From Pseudomonadota bacterium (GTDB taxonomy: Bacteria > Pseudomonadota > Alphaproteobacteria > Sphingomonadales > Sphingomonadaceae): a stretch of DNA of 64,000 nt. Shown in pieces: positions 34,816 through 43,116 of this stretch. A model generated the notes under the pieces. It was not told where the DNA came from. It ran no database searches and saw nothing but the letters and a program-made list of their open reading frames with translations. Position numbers and translations under genes: made by a program. The stretch spans positions 62,001 to 126,000 of the forward strand of contig JAJZQN010000006.1 in NCBI GenBank assembly GCA_021847605.1, read 5' to 3'. Position 1 is the stretch's first letter, and each line of letters opens with the position of its first letter.

Positions 34816-34944
34816 ATGAACGATCCGCGTCTCTGGTTCGGTCCCAAACGTCTCGGTTGGGGCATCAGTCCTCGCACATGGGAGGGGTGGGCGCTGACGG
34901 GCCTGATCGTCGCCACCTGTATCATACTGAAACGCGCGACCTGA
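34816..34944 (+). CDS. Small membrane protein (42 residues)
   Basis: A short ORF beginning MNDPRLWFGPKRLGWGISPR and ending in one hydrophobic segment (GWALTGLIVATCIIL) followed by KRAT. The FGPKR-GWG pattern before a single helix is one I have seen in small alphaproteobacterial membrane proteins of unknown function. A strong ribosome binding site (GGAAGGAAGAG) precedes the ATG. It is convergent with panC, with a seven-base gap. I assign no function. Confidence 0.65.
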   Translation: MNDPRLWFGPKRLGWGISPRTWEGWALTGLIVATCIILKRAT

Positions 34945-34951
34945 AGGTCTT

Positions 34952-35797
34952 TCAGGCGGGATCGACCGCGATATTGTCGATCAGCCGCGTCTTGCCCAGC
35001 TTCGCTGCGCCCAGCAGGCGGGCCGGACGATCCAGCCGTGTCATCGGCTCCAAAGTCGCGGCATCGCACAGGGTCACATAGTCGACCGGGGCAAAGCCAT
35101 GCGCCGTCAGATTGGCTATCGCTTTGGCCAGCGCCGCCTCGACCGGCTCGCCTTTTTCCATCTGCCGCTTGGCCTCGCCCAGCGCACGGGGCAGCGCCAG
35201 TGCTGTCTGACGCTCCTCTTCATTCAGATAAGCGTTGCGGGACGAGAGGGCGAGGCCGTCCTCCGCCCGCTGCGTGGGCATCCCGACAATTTCGATCGGC
35301 AGGTCGAGGTCCGCCACCATCCGGCGGATGACCGCCAGTTGCTGATAATCCTTCTCGCCGAAAATCGCGACGTCGGGCCGGACCTGATTGAACAGTTTGG
35401 TCACGACCGTCGCCACCCCGTCGAAATGCCCCGGCCGGGCCGCGCCATCCAGCCCTTCGCTAACCCCGGACACACTGATATTGGTCGAAAATCCGGTGGG
35501 GTACATCGCATCGACGCCCGGCGCCCAGAGCAGGTCGACGCCAGCCGACTGCAACAGCGCCGCATCCTTCGCCTCTCGCCGGGGATAGGCGGACAGATCT
35601 TCATTCGGACCAAATTGCCTGGGATTGACGAAGATCGAAACGGCCACATGCCGGCCATGCCGCCGCCCTTCCTCGACCAGGGCCATATGCCCGTCATGCA
35701 ACGCCCCCATGGTCGGCACCAGAACCAGTGGTTTTCCGTCGCTTTTCAACGCATCGACGGCGGCACGCAGGGATGGGACATCACGCAGGATTTGCAC
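34952..35797 (-). CDS. panC: Pantoate--beta-alanine ligase (pantothenate synthetase)
   Basis: A ~281-residue ATP-dependent ligase making pantothenate. Nucleotide-binding blocks are LVPTMGALHDGHMALV and FGEKDYQQLAVIRRMVADLDLPIEIVG, with SIFVNPRQFGPNEDL and ALSSRNAYLNEEER also present. The usual PanC opening (MQILRDVPSLR) corresponds to a GTG at 35797; an ATG at 35830 would add eleven hydrophobic residues and cannot be excluded. It is on the minus strand, against the direction of its neighbours. Confidence 0.95.
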   Translation of the reverse strand: MQILRDVPSLRAAVDALKSDGKPLVLVPTMGALHDGHMALVEEGRRHGRHVAVSIFVNPRQFGPNEDLSAYPRREAKDAALLQSAGVDLLWAPGVDAMYPTGFSTNISVSGVSEGLDGAARPGHFDGVATVVTKLFNQVRPDVAIFGEKDYQQLAVIRRMVADLDLPIEIVGMPTQRAEDGLALSSRNAYLNEEERQTALALPRALGEAKRQMEKGEPVEAALAKAIANLTAHGFAPVDYVTLCDAATLEPMTRLDRPARLLGAAKLGKTRLIDNIAVDPA

Positions 35798-35907
35798 GGC
35801 GATCAAGGCTCCGATAAGGGCGATGGACAAGGGGTCGTCCTGCTAGGCGCGTGCCGGCTCGACCGTCAAGAATCATCGTGACCATCAACGGGGTTAGCAA
35901 GGGGCCA

Positions 35908-36708
35908 ATGGCGAATCCGCATCTCATCGTCTTCGCCAATGAAAAGGGCGGCACGGGCAAGTCGACCACGGCCGTCCATACCGCGATCGCCCTGACGTCG
36001 CTGGGCCATAATGTCGGCATGATCGACCTTGATCCGCGCCAGCGTACCGTCACCCGCTACATGGAAAATCGCCGGGAAACCGCCCGGCGGCGCGGTATCG
36101 ACCTGCCGACGCCGGATTATGACGTCTTTACCGGTGACAGCATCGCCGCGCTGGATGATCAGGTGATCGCGCTGGCCGCCGACAAGGATTTTCTGGTCGT
36201 CGACACGCCCGGCCGCGACGACGTTTACGCCCGTCATCTGGCGCCCCATGCGAAGACGCTGGTGACGCCGATGAACGACAGTTTCGTCGATTTCGACCTG
36301 ATCGGTCAGGTCGATCCCGAAACCTTCAAGGTACGTCGTCTGTCCTTCTATTCCGAACTCATCTTCGAAGCGCGCAAGGAGCGGGCAAAGGTCGACGGCG
36401 TGACGATCGACTGGGTCGTGCTGCGCAACCGCGTCCAGCATCATGACGCCCGCAATAAAAAGCGGGTGGGCGACGCGCTGATGGAATTGTCCCGCCGGGT
36501 CGGATTCCGCGTCATTCCCGGTTTGTCGGAGCGCGTGATCTTCCGTGAGCTTTTCCCATCGGGCCTCACTCTGCTGGACAAGGGGCATCTGGGCGAACTG
36601 GGTGTCAGCCATATCGCCGCGCGGCAGGAACTGCGCGAAATGGTATCCGGTCTGGCACTGCCGGAACGGGATGGTACCGTGTCCATGGACATGATCGGCG
36701 CGGCCTGA
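35908..36708 (+). CDS. mipZ: Division plane positioning ATPase MipZ
   Basis: A 266-residue ParA-like ATPase. The deviant Walker A KGGTGKST is at residues 13-20, followed by VGMIDLDPRQRTVTRYMENR and the Walker B region FLVVDTPGRDDVY. The late block LRNRVQHHDARNKKRVGDALMELSRRVGFR is typical of MipZ and absent from ParA. In Caulobacter MipZ binds ParB near the origin and inhibits FtsZ, placing the division site at midcell. Its place 3 kb from oriC fits. The start at 35908 begins MANPHLIVFANEKGG; the frame open upstream from 35851 looks unconserved. Confidence 0.95.
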   Translation: MANPHLIVFANEKGGTGKSTTAVHTAIALTSLGHNVGMIDLDPRQRTVTRYMENRRETARRRGIDLPTPDYDVFTGDSIAALDDQVIALAADKDFLVVDTPGRDDVYARHLAPHAKTLVTPMNDSFVDFDLIGQVDPETFKVRRLSFYSELIFEARKERAKVDGVTIDWVVLRNRVQHHDARNKKRVGDALMELSRRVGFRVIPGLSERVIFRELFPSGLTLLDKGHLGELGVSHIAARQELREMVSGLALPERDGTVSMDMIGAA

Positions 36709-37160
36709 TGGGCCTGTTAGCCCTTTTGCTCGTTGGCCTTGCCGGCTGGCTTATCTGGACGGGGAAGCTGCAACGCATGACGACCAAAGATGGCATGGCA
36801 TTGGGCGCGGCCCTGGTCGGCGCGGTTCTGGCTGCAAAGGGCAAGCCGGTGATTGGCGCTCCGTTGCTGTTGGGTGCGGCGCTGTTCTTCGCCAAACAGG
36901 GAAAGAGCGCCAACAGCCGCCCTCGCAAGCCGGTTGAAAAGGCGCCGGCGCCCCGTGACGACATCATTCAGGCGAGCGCATTATTGGGGATCACGCCTGA
37001 TGCCGGCGCCAACGCGATCCGCGCTGCCCACCGCCGCCTCATCGCATCGGTTCATCCCGACCGGGGCGGGACGGAGGCGCTGGCGGCCCAGATCAACGCA
37101 GCCCGCGACCTGCTCCTTGCCCATGATGCAGAGCGCCGGAAACCCGCGGCGCGCGACTGA
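36708..37160 (+). CDS. Membrane-anchored J-domain protein
   Basis: A 150-residue protein with an N-terminal membrane segment (LLALLLVGLAGWLIW) and a second hydrophobic stretch (GAPLLLGAALFFA). A short basic linker leads to a C-terminal J domain (SALLGITPDAGANAIRAAHRRLIASVHPDRGGTEALAAQINAARDLLL) carrying the essential HPD. It should recruit and stimulate a DnaK-type chaperone at the membrane. Its start overlaps the mipZ stop by one base (TGATG), a pairing also seen in relatives. Confidence 0.9.
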   Translation: MGLLALLLVGLAGWLIWTGKLQRMTTKDGMALGAALVGAVLAAKGKPVIGAPLLLGAALFFAKQGKSANSRPRKPVEKAPAPRDDIIQASALLGITPDAGANAIRAAHRRLIASVHPDRGGTEALAAQINAARDLLLAHDAERRKPAARD

Positions 37161-37168
37161 TCCGCGCC

Positions 37169-38545
37169 ATGGCTCATGATTTTCACCCCAGTCTGCTGCG
37201 CGACTATGATGTGCGCGGCACGGTGGGCCAGACACTGGGCGCGGACGATGCTCATGCGCTAGGGCGCAGTTTCGGCACCGTGATCCGGCGCGATGGGGGA
37301 TCGCGCGTTGCGGTCGGCTATGATGGACGGCTCAGCTCACCGATGCTGGAGGCTGCGCTGGTCGAAGGCCTTTGTGCCACTGGCATCGACGTGCTGCGCA
37401 TCGGCCTTGGCCCCACGCCCATGCTCTATCATGCCGAGGCGGTTTGCGATGTCGGTGGCGCCATACAGATAACCGGCAGCCATAATCCCCGCGACGATAA
37501 TGGCTTCAAGCTGGTGAAGCAGCATGCGCCCTTTTTCGGGGTGGATATAGCGCGTCTCGGCGCCATGGCGGCGGCCGGTGACTGGATGGATGGCGTAGGC
37601 AGGGTCGAAACCTTCGACACGATGACCGCCTATGTCGCCCGGCTGATGCAGGATTTTGACGGTCCGCCCTGCCGCGTCGGATGGGATGCCGGCAATGGCG
37701 CCGCCGGTCCGGTGGTGGAGCAACTGGTCAAGCTGCTGCCCGGTGAACATCATCTCCTCTTCACCGAAATAGACGGCCATTTCCCCCATCATCATCCCGA
37801 TCCCTCCAGCGACGGGAATCTTGATGACCTGCGCACCCTTGTCGCTGACAAGAAACTCGATTTCGGTGTGGCTTTCGACGGCGATGGCGACCGGATCGGC
37901 GTGGTCGATGCGCTGGGACGGTCGATTGCGGGGGATCAGCTTCTGGGAATATTCGCGTGGGATATGCTGCAAAATCATGCCGGTGCGGCCGTCGTCGCCG
38001 ATGTGAAGGTCAGCCAGACTCTATTCGATCAGGTCACGGCGCTGGGTGGCCGACCCGATATGTGGAAGACGGGCCACAGCCATATTAAGACCAGAATGAA
38101 GCAGATTGGCGCCTTACTGGGCGGCGAAATGACCGGGCATATGTTTTTCGCCGACGATTATTTCGGTTTTGACGATGCGCTCTACGCTGCCGTGCGGCTG
38201 ATCCGGGCGACCGGGACGCTGCGCCGCAGCGTAACCGAATTGCGCGCGGCGATGCCGGACATCCATGCCACGCCCGAATGGCGCATCATGGTGCCGGAAG
38301 ATCGAAAATTCGCTATCATCGACGAACTGGTCGACCGGTTGAAAGAAGCTGGCGCCGACATCATCACCATCGACGGAGCGCGCGTAAACACGGCCGATGG
38401 CTGGTGGCTTCTTCGTGCCTCCAATACCGAAGCGGCGCTGGTGGCCCGCGCCGAATCCCATGATCAGGCTGGTTTGCGTCGTTTGATTCGCCGAATCGAA
38501 TCCCATCTCTCCGACGCGAGTATCAATGTACCATTTCGTTCATAA
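37169..38545 (+). CDS. pgmG: Phosphomannomutase/phosphoglucomutase
   Basis: A 458-residue alpha-D-phosphohexomutase, with LRDYDVRGTVGQTL at the N-terminus, the active phosphoserine in ITGSHNPRDDNGFKL, the metal loop FDGDGDRIGVVD, and the C-terminal sugar-phosphate loop LRASNTEAALVARAES. It interconverts mannose or glucose 6-phosphate and 1-phosphate for exopolysaccharide (sphingan) and LPS sugar nucleotides. The symbol pgmG is taken from Sphingomonas usage and the family fit. It follows the J-domain gene by eight bases. Confidence 0.93.
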   Translation: MAHDFHPSLLRDYDVRGTVGQTLGADDAHALGRSFGTVIRRDGGSRVAVGYDGRLSSPMLEAALVEGLCATGIDVLRIGLGPTPMLYHAEAVCDVGGAIQITGSHNPRDDNGFKLVKQHAPFFGVDIARLGAMAAAGDWMDGVGRVETFDTMTAYVARLMQDFDGPPCRVGWDAGNGAAGPVVEQLVKLLPGEHHLLFTEIDGHFPHHHPDPSSDGNLDDLRTLVADKKLDFGVAFDGDGDRIGVVDALGRSIAGDQLLGIFAWDMLQNHAGAAVVADVKVSQTLFDQVTALGGRPDMWKTGHSHIKTRMKQIGALLGGEMTGHMFFADDYFGFDDALYAAVRLIRATGTLRRSVTELRAAMPDIHATPEWRIMVPEDRKFAIIDELVDRLKEAGADIITIDGARVNTADGWWLLRASNTEAALVARAESHDQAGLRRLIRRIESHLSDASINVPFRS

Positions 38546-38630
38546 AGAGCGCTGCTGCGATGTTCGCAAACCGAATTTTTGCGATTTCTTCCTTCCATAT
38601 TCCGTTACGGAAATAGGGTTTTAGGATAAC

Positions 38631-38674
38631 GATTGCATAAAACGCAATCGTGCCACCTCGTTTCGCATTTGCGA
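38631..38674 (+). promoter_or_regulatory. Conserved upstream element of sRNA gene A
   Basis: This element contains the palindrome GATTGC-N7-GCAATC (38631-38649) and a second palindrome TCGCATTTGCGA (38663-38674). The same two elements occur with exactly the same spacing (32 bases start to start, then 41 bases to the RNA hairpin) upstream of sRNA B at 45.5 kb. This suggests a shared operator and promoter. The TTGCGA could serve as the -35 region. Confidence 0.55.
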
Positions 38675-38699
38675 TAATTATTGCTCCAATGCACAAAGA

Positions 38700-38764
38700 C
38701 TGTGCCTTTCAGGCATCCTCTCCTAAAAACTTCAAGGCCGCCTTCACGGGCGGCTTTTTTTTAT
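38700..38764 (+). ncRNA. Candidate small RNA A with anti-Shine-Dalgarno loop
   Basis: A ~65-nt candidate transcript in the 416-base gap between pgmG and the FadL-type gene. It consists of a hairpin GCC-TTTCA-GGC (38704-38714), a single-stranded CATCCTCTCCTAAAAACTT stretch, and a Rho-independent terminator (GCCGCC/GGCGGC at 38737-38754 followed by eight T). The C-rich loop can pair with ribosome binding sites. A near-identical copy lies at 45.5 kb. The layout resembles alphaproteobacterial anti-SD sRNAs such as the suhB/alpha-r14 group; I cannot confirm membership. The rest of this gap (38766-38961) holds no gene I can support. Confidence 0.7.
38737..38762 (+). terminator. Rho-independent terminator of sRNA A
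   Basis: Stem GCCGCC (38737-38742) with GGCGGC (38749-38754), 6-base loop, followed by an eight-T run. Confidence 0.88.
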
Positions 38765-38961
38765 TTTTTTAACGTGGCTTTTAACCGCTTAGCCGTAACG
38801 TCCGTCATTGCCGGGTTGCGTTCAGGCGACGGTGGTGCCGTGGATAAGGCCTTGAATCGTTCGAAATTCACGACATGAATGGTACGTACTGACACATAAT
38901 TAGCGGGTCGCGCATTCAAGCGCGGCTTATACGGGTCGGATATTTTAGTAGAGGATTTGCC

Positions 38962-40278
38962 ATGTTGGCTGGCCGCCATTTTCTTTTTTCGCCGCTTCTC
39001 GCAACGGGCGTTATGACAGGCGCCCTGCTGGCGTCTGCGCCGGCTTTTGCCGGGGGCTTCTATCTTCAGGAACAATCGCCCAAGGAAACGGGGCGGGCCA
39101 TGTCCGGTGGCGCTGCGGCGGGGGATGATCCGTCCACCATCTATTTCAATCCGGCTGCCATGACGCAATTGAATGGCATTCAGACATCGATCGGCGGCAA
39201 TGCTCTGATGCCTTCCGCGCATCAGAGGAACCGGGGTAGCAACCGAACCATTCCCGGCGTACCGACGCGCGTACCTGTAACGGGCAATGACGGCGGCAAT
39301 CCGTTCGAAAGCGTCATCCCGGTTCCCAGCTTTTACGCGACCGGCCAGGTCAGCGATCGTCTGTGGGTCGGTCTTGGCGTCAACGCGCCTTTCGGCCTGA
39401 AACTGGAATATGACGATGGCTTTTTCGGTCGCTATGACTCGCTCTACACCGACCTTAAAACCTATAATATTCAACCTTCTGCCGCTTATAAGCTGACTGA
39501 CAATCTGTCGATCGGCGGCGGCGTCGACGTCCAATATGTGAAGGTTACGCTCACCAACGCGCTGCCGCAGCTTTCGCCGTTGCTGGCGGATGGCTTTGCC
39601 AAGGTTAAGGGCGACGACTGGTCGGTCGGCTGGAATGCCGGCCTGTTCTACACCACGGGCAAGACCAATTTCGGCGTCCATTATCGTTCGGCCATCAGCC
39701 ATAATCTGAAGGGGACGCAGACGATTTCCGGACTAGCCGGGCCGCTCGCGACCGCCAACGGATCGGTGTCCGCGACTGCGCCGCTCGACTTGCCGGACAT
39801 TCTTACCGTGTCCATGACCCACAGCCTGACGCCCAAGCTGCGCGCCATGCTGACGGGTCGCTGGTATAACTGGTCGCGCTTCAAATCTATCGCGATCACG
39901 CCAGCCGCCGGTACGCCGTCGGTCAAGGAACTCGACTATAAGGACAGCTATAGCGTCAGCGTCGGCGGCGAATATGATGTCAGCAAGCAGCTGACGCTGC
40001 GTGCCGGGACCATGTTCGACCGTTCGCCCACCAATCCGCAGCATCTTACGACCCGCGTGCCCGACGGCGACCGCGTCTGGCTGACGGGGGGCGCCACCTG
40101 GAACATCTCGGATTCGATGGCGGTGAACCTCAGCTACGCGCACACCTTCGTTGAAAAGGCGAACATCATCCGCCCGGACAGCTATTTCCCTGCGCCCGCC
40201 ACCGTTACCGCCACCACGCTGGCGCAGACCAGCGGCAATGCCGATCAGGTTGCAGGATCGCTCGTCGTCCGTTTCTGA
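38962..40278 (+). CDS. OmpP1/FadL family outer membrane transport protein
   Basis: A 438-residue outer-membrane beta-barrel. After the signal peptide (ending near SAPAFA) comes the FadL N-terminal signature GGFYLQEQSPKETGRAMSGGAAAGDDPSTIYFNPAAMTQL, in which NPA is part of the hatch domain. It ends in LVVRF with terminal Phe. FadL porins carry long-chain fatty acids or other hydrophobic compounds across the outer membrane by lateral diffusion. The ribosome binding site GAGGAT precedes the ATG. Its AGAGGAT (38950-38956) is complementary over seven bases to the loop of the adjacent sRNA A. A terminator hairpin follows the gene. Confidence 0.93.
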   Translation: MLAGRHFLFSPLLATGVMTGALLASAPAFAGGFYLQEQSPKETGRAMSGGAAAGDDPSTIYFNPAAMTQLNGIQTSIGGNALMPSAHQRNRGSNRTIPGVPTRVPVTGNDGGNPFESVIPVPSFYATGQVSDRLWVGLGVNAPFGLKLEYDDGFFGRYDSLYTDLKTYNIQPSAAYKLTDNLSIGGGVDVQYVKVTLTNALPQLSPLLADGFAKVKGDDWSVGWNAGLFYTTGKTNFGVHYRSAISHNLKGTQTISGLAGPLATANGSVSATAPLDLPDILTVSMTHSLTPKLRAMLTGRWYNWSRFKSIAITPAAGTPSVKELDYKDSYSVSVGGEYDVSKQLTLRAGTMFDRSPTNPQHLTTRVPDGDRVWLTGGATWNISDSMAVNLSYAHTFVEKANIIRPDSYFPAPATVTATTLAQTSGNADQVAGSLVVRF

Positions 40279-40327
40279 TTGGGCGTTTCTAAACGGGCGC
40301 TTCTAACCGGCGTCGGGAATGACTATA

Positions 40328-40356
40328 GGGGCTTCGTAACTACGGAGCCCCTTTTT
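40328..40356 (+). terminator. Terminator hairpin after the FadL-type gene, overlapping the ispG leader
   Basis: Stem 40328-40337 with 40342-40351 (10 bp including one G-U pair), tetraloop AACT, then TTTTT. It ends two bases before the ispG ATG, and the likely ispG ribosome binding site GGAG (40344-40347) lies inside its 3' arm. Confidence 0.8.
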
Positions 40357-40357
40357 C

Positions 40358-41518
40358 ATGTCCGACCATAATCCCGGCCTTCGCCCCTGGCGCGATATTG
40401 CCCGTCGCCAGAGCCGCCAGATCATGGTTGGCAATGTTCCCGTCGGCGGTGGCGCCCCGGTCACGGTGCAAACCATGACCAACACGCTGACCACCGACGC
40501 CAAGGCGACGATCGACCAGATCCGCCGGTGCGAGGATGCGGGCGTCGACATCATCCGCGTCTCCTGCCCCGATGAGGAATCGACGGCGGCCCTGCGTCAG
40601 ATCGTGCGCGCGTCGCGCGTGCCGATCGTCGCGGACATTCATTTCCACTATAAGCGCGCGCTGGAAGCGGCGGATGCGGGCGCGGCCTGTCTGCGCATCA
40701 ATCCCGGCAATATTGGCAGCGAAGCGCGCGTTCGGGAAGTGGTTCAGGCGGCCAAGGCCAATAACTGCTCCATCCGTATCGGCGTGAACGCGGGTAGCCT
40801 GGAACGCGACCTGCTCGAAAAATATGGCGAGCCTTGCCCCGAAGCGCTGGTCGAAAGCGCGCTCGATCATATCAAGCTGCTTCAGGATCAGGATTTCCAC
40901 GAATATAAGGTCGCGGTGAAGGCCAGCGACGTCTTCCTCGCGGTGGCTGCCTATATGCAGCTTGCCGAAGCGGTCGATTGCCCCCTTCATCTGGGCATTA
41001 CCGAGGCTGGCGGCCTGATCGGCGGCACGGTGAAAAGCGCCATCGGCATCGGCAATCTGCTCTGGGCTGGCATCGGCGACACGATCCGCGTGTCCCTTTC
41101 CGCCGAACCCGAAGAGGAAGTGCGGGTCGGCTATGAAATCCTGAAATCCCTGGGCATCCGCACGCGCGGGGTAAAGGTCATTTCCTGCCCGTCCTGCGCG
41201 CGTCAGGGTTTTGACGTTATCCGCACGGTTCAGGCGCTGGAGGAACGGCTTCAGCATATCAATACGCCGCTGTCGCTGTCGGTGCTGGGCTGCGTCGTCA
41301 ATGGTCCCGGCGAAGCCCGTGAGACCGACATCGGTCTGACCGGCGGCGGCAATGGCAAGCATATGGTCTATCTGTCGGGCGTGACCGACCACACGATTCA
41401 GGACGAAAATATGGTCGATCATATCGTCCGGCTGGTGGAAGCACGCGCTGCGGAAATCGAAGCCGCCAATGCCGAAGCGGAAATGACCGACGCCGGCACC
41501 GTGCAGGCTGCCGAATAG
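40358..41518 (+). CDS. ispG: 4-hydroxy-3-methylbut-2-enyl-diphosphate synthase (IspG, flavodoxin type)
   Basis: A 386-residue Fe-S enzyme of the MEP isoprenoid pathway, converting MEcPP to HMBPP. It has the TIM-barrel opening [32 protein letters not shown]. The C-terminal 4Fe-4S region contains the ligands in [14 protein letters not shown] and [17 protein letters not shown]. The length is normal for the bacterial two-domain form. The ATG at 40358 sits right behind a terminator-like hairpin that also contains its ribosome binding site, so its expression may depend on RNA folding. Confidence 0.96.
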   Translation: MSDHNPGLRPWRDIARRQSRQIMVGNVPVGGGAPVTVQTMTNTLTTDAKATIDQIRRCEDAGVDIIRVSCPDEESTAALRQIVRASRVPIVADIHFHYKRALEAADAGAACLRINPGNIGSEARVREVVQAAKANNCSIRIGVNAGSLERDLLEKYGEPCPEALVESALDHIKLLQDQDFHEYKVAVKASDVFLAVAAYMQLAEAVDCPLHLGITEAGGLIGGTVKSAIGIGNLLWAGIGDTIRVSLSAEPEEEVRVGYEILKSLGIRTRGVKVISCPSCARQGFDVIRTVQALEERLQHINTPLSLSVLGCVVNGPGEARETDIGLTGGGNGKHMVYLSGVTDHTIQDENMVDHIVRLVEARAAEIEAANAEAEMTDAGTVQAAE

Positions 41519-41533
41519 CCGGATCATCCCGTC

Positions 41534-42436
41534 ATGACCGGATCGGGGCGTGCCATCGCCTTACCTTTTGCCGTCTGCTGTCTGGGCGTCGCGCTCTTTT
41601 CGGTCATGGACGCGGCGATGAAGGGGCTTAGCCTTTCCATCGGGCTTTATAACGCTCTTCTGTGGCGGGCCGTTACCGGAACCCTGCTCGGCCTGATCCT
41701 GATGCTGGTCACGCGGCAGCGCTGGCCCGCTCTGGCGGTTTTGCGCATCCATATAGTGCGCGGGGTCGTCGTCGCGTTCATGGCGCTGCTCTTCTTTTGG
41801 GCGATCATGCGCCTGCCGCTTGCCGAGGCGATTGCGCTATCCTTCATCGCTCCGCTGATCGCCCTCTATCTCGCCGCGCTTTTGCTGGGGGAGACGGTCG
41901 GACGCCGGGCGATCGGTGCATCCTTGCTGGGGCTGGTCGGCGTCGCCGTCATCCTGTCGGGCCGGTTGCAGGGTCATTATGCGGCCGATGCCTTATTGGG
42001 CGTAATGGCCGTACTGGGTTCGGCGGTTCTCTTCGCCTGGAATCTCATCCTGCAACGACAACAGGCGCAATGCGCCTCACCGATTGAGGTCGCCTTCTTT
42101 CAGCATCTCGTGATGCTGGGCGTTTTCGCGCTGGCCGCGCCCGTTTGGGCCGTGGTGCCGCCGCTCCATGCCGTGCCGCTGGTTTTGCTGGCCGCGTCAT
42201 TGGCCTTCACCTCTCTGGCTGCCTTGGCCTGGGCCTATGCCCGTGCCGAGGCTCAGCGCCTCATCCCGATCGAATATAGCGCCTTTCTCTGGGCGGCGGT
42301 CATGGGCTGGCTCGCTTTTGGCGAACAGCTGACGGTGACGACGGTCGCGGGTGCCTTGCTGATCGTGGCGGCCTGCCTTATCGCCGCCCGCTCGAAACGG
42401 GTCGAACTGGCCCATGTGGAGGCGGGATCGGCATGA
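41534..42436 (+). CDS. DMT superfamily transporter (EamA)
   Basis: A 300-residue membrane protein with ten predicted helices in two EamA repeats, beginning FAVCCLGVALFSVMDAAMKGLSLSIGLYNALLWRAVTG and with the second repeat LLGVMAVLGSAVLFAWNLILQRQQA. EamA proteins export metabolites such as amino acids. The substrate is not predictable here. The gene follows ispG by 15 bases and its stop overlaps the GNAT gene start by four bases (ATGA), so the three may share a transcript. Confidence 0.9.
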   Translation: MTGSGRAIALPFAVCCLGVALFSVMDAAMKGLSLSIGLYNALLWRAVTGTLLGLILMLVTRQRWPALAVLRIHIVRGVVVAFMALLFFWAIMRLPLAEAIALSFIAPLIALYLAALLLGETVGRRAIGASLLGLVGVAVILSGRLQGHYAADALLGVMAVLGSAVLFAWNLILQRQQAQCASPIEVAFFQHLVMLGVFALAAPVWAVVPPLHAVPLVLLAASLAFTSLAALAWAYARAEAQRLIPIEYSAFLWAAVMGWLAFGEQLTVTTVAGALLIVAACLIAARSKRVELAHVEAGSA

Positions 42437-42915
42437 CCGACATCATCATTCGCGCGGCGCGTGCCGACGACATCGACGTCATCCGGGGGTTCATCCTAGC
42501 CCTCGCCGAATATGAAAAGCTGGCCCATGAGGTGAAGGCCGATCGCGCCACGCTTGCCCGCTATCTGTTCGGCGAACGGCCCATGGCCGAAGTGCTGATC
42601 GCCGAACATGCTGGCGCGCCGGTCGGGTTTGCGCTCTTCTTCCATAATTTCTCGACCTTTGAAGGGCGGCCGGGCCTCTATCTGGAGGATCTGTTCGTCC
42701 TGCCGCAGGCACGGGGGCTTGGCGCTGGCAAGGCCTTGCTGGCGCGGCTTGCCCAGATCGCGATCGACCGGGATTGCGCGCGGCTCGAATGGTCCGTGCT
42801 GGACTGGAACGAACCGTCGATCGCCTTCTATCGCGCGCTGGGTGCGCGTCCAATGGACGAATGGACGGTTCAGCGCGTCGATGGCGATGTGCTGACAGCG
42901 CTGGCCGGTCGGTAA
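42433..42915 (+). CDS. GNAT family N-acetyltransferase
   Basis: A 160-residue acetyltransferase. The acetyl-CoA pyrophosphate loop is LEDLFVLPQARGLGAGKALLARLAQIA (Q/RxxGxG/A), followed by WSVLDWNEPSIAFYRALGARPMDEWTVQRVDGD, typical of the spermidine/thialysine acetyltransferase-like group. The substrate is unknown. It overlaps the preceding transporter gene by four bases and is followed by about 200 bases upstream of ftsK. Confidence 0.9.
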   Translation: MTDIIIRAARADDIDVIRGFILALAEYEKLAHEVKADRATLARYLFGERPMAEVLIAEHAGAPVGFALFFHNFSTFEGRPGLYLEDLFVLPQARGLGAGKALLARLAQIAIDRDCARLEWSVLDWNEPSIAFYRALGARPMDEWTVQRVDGDVLTALAGR

Positions 42916-43116
42916 ATCACCGGCCCGATCAATAGAAATCTGTAAATGTAGGATTTTCTCTGATTTATCCTTTCGGATGGATCAGACCTTATCTTGCACC
43001 GTGTATGGCGCGTCGACGAGGGATGCCGGGACGAGCCGAACGGCGCCGGACTTGACGGGGACTCCCCGCTGGGCGCATTGTGCCGAAACGGAACATTTGG
43101 GGGACAAGGGAAGAAT

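Noticed and set aside
38764..38900. Short minus-strand frame (~44 codons) between sRNA A and the FadL-type gene
   Set aside because: It could start at a GTG and encodes a basic peptide, but no ribosome binding site is seen and it ends in the A/T run beside the sRNA terminator.
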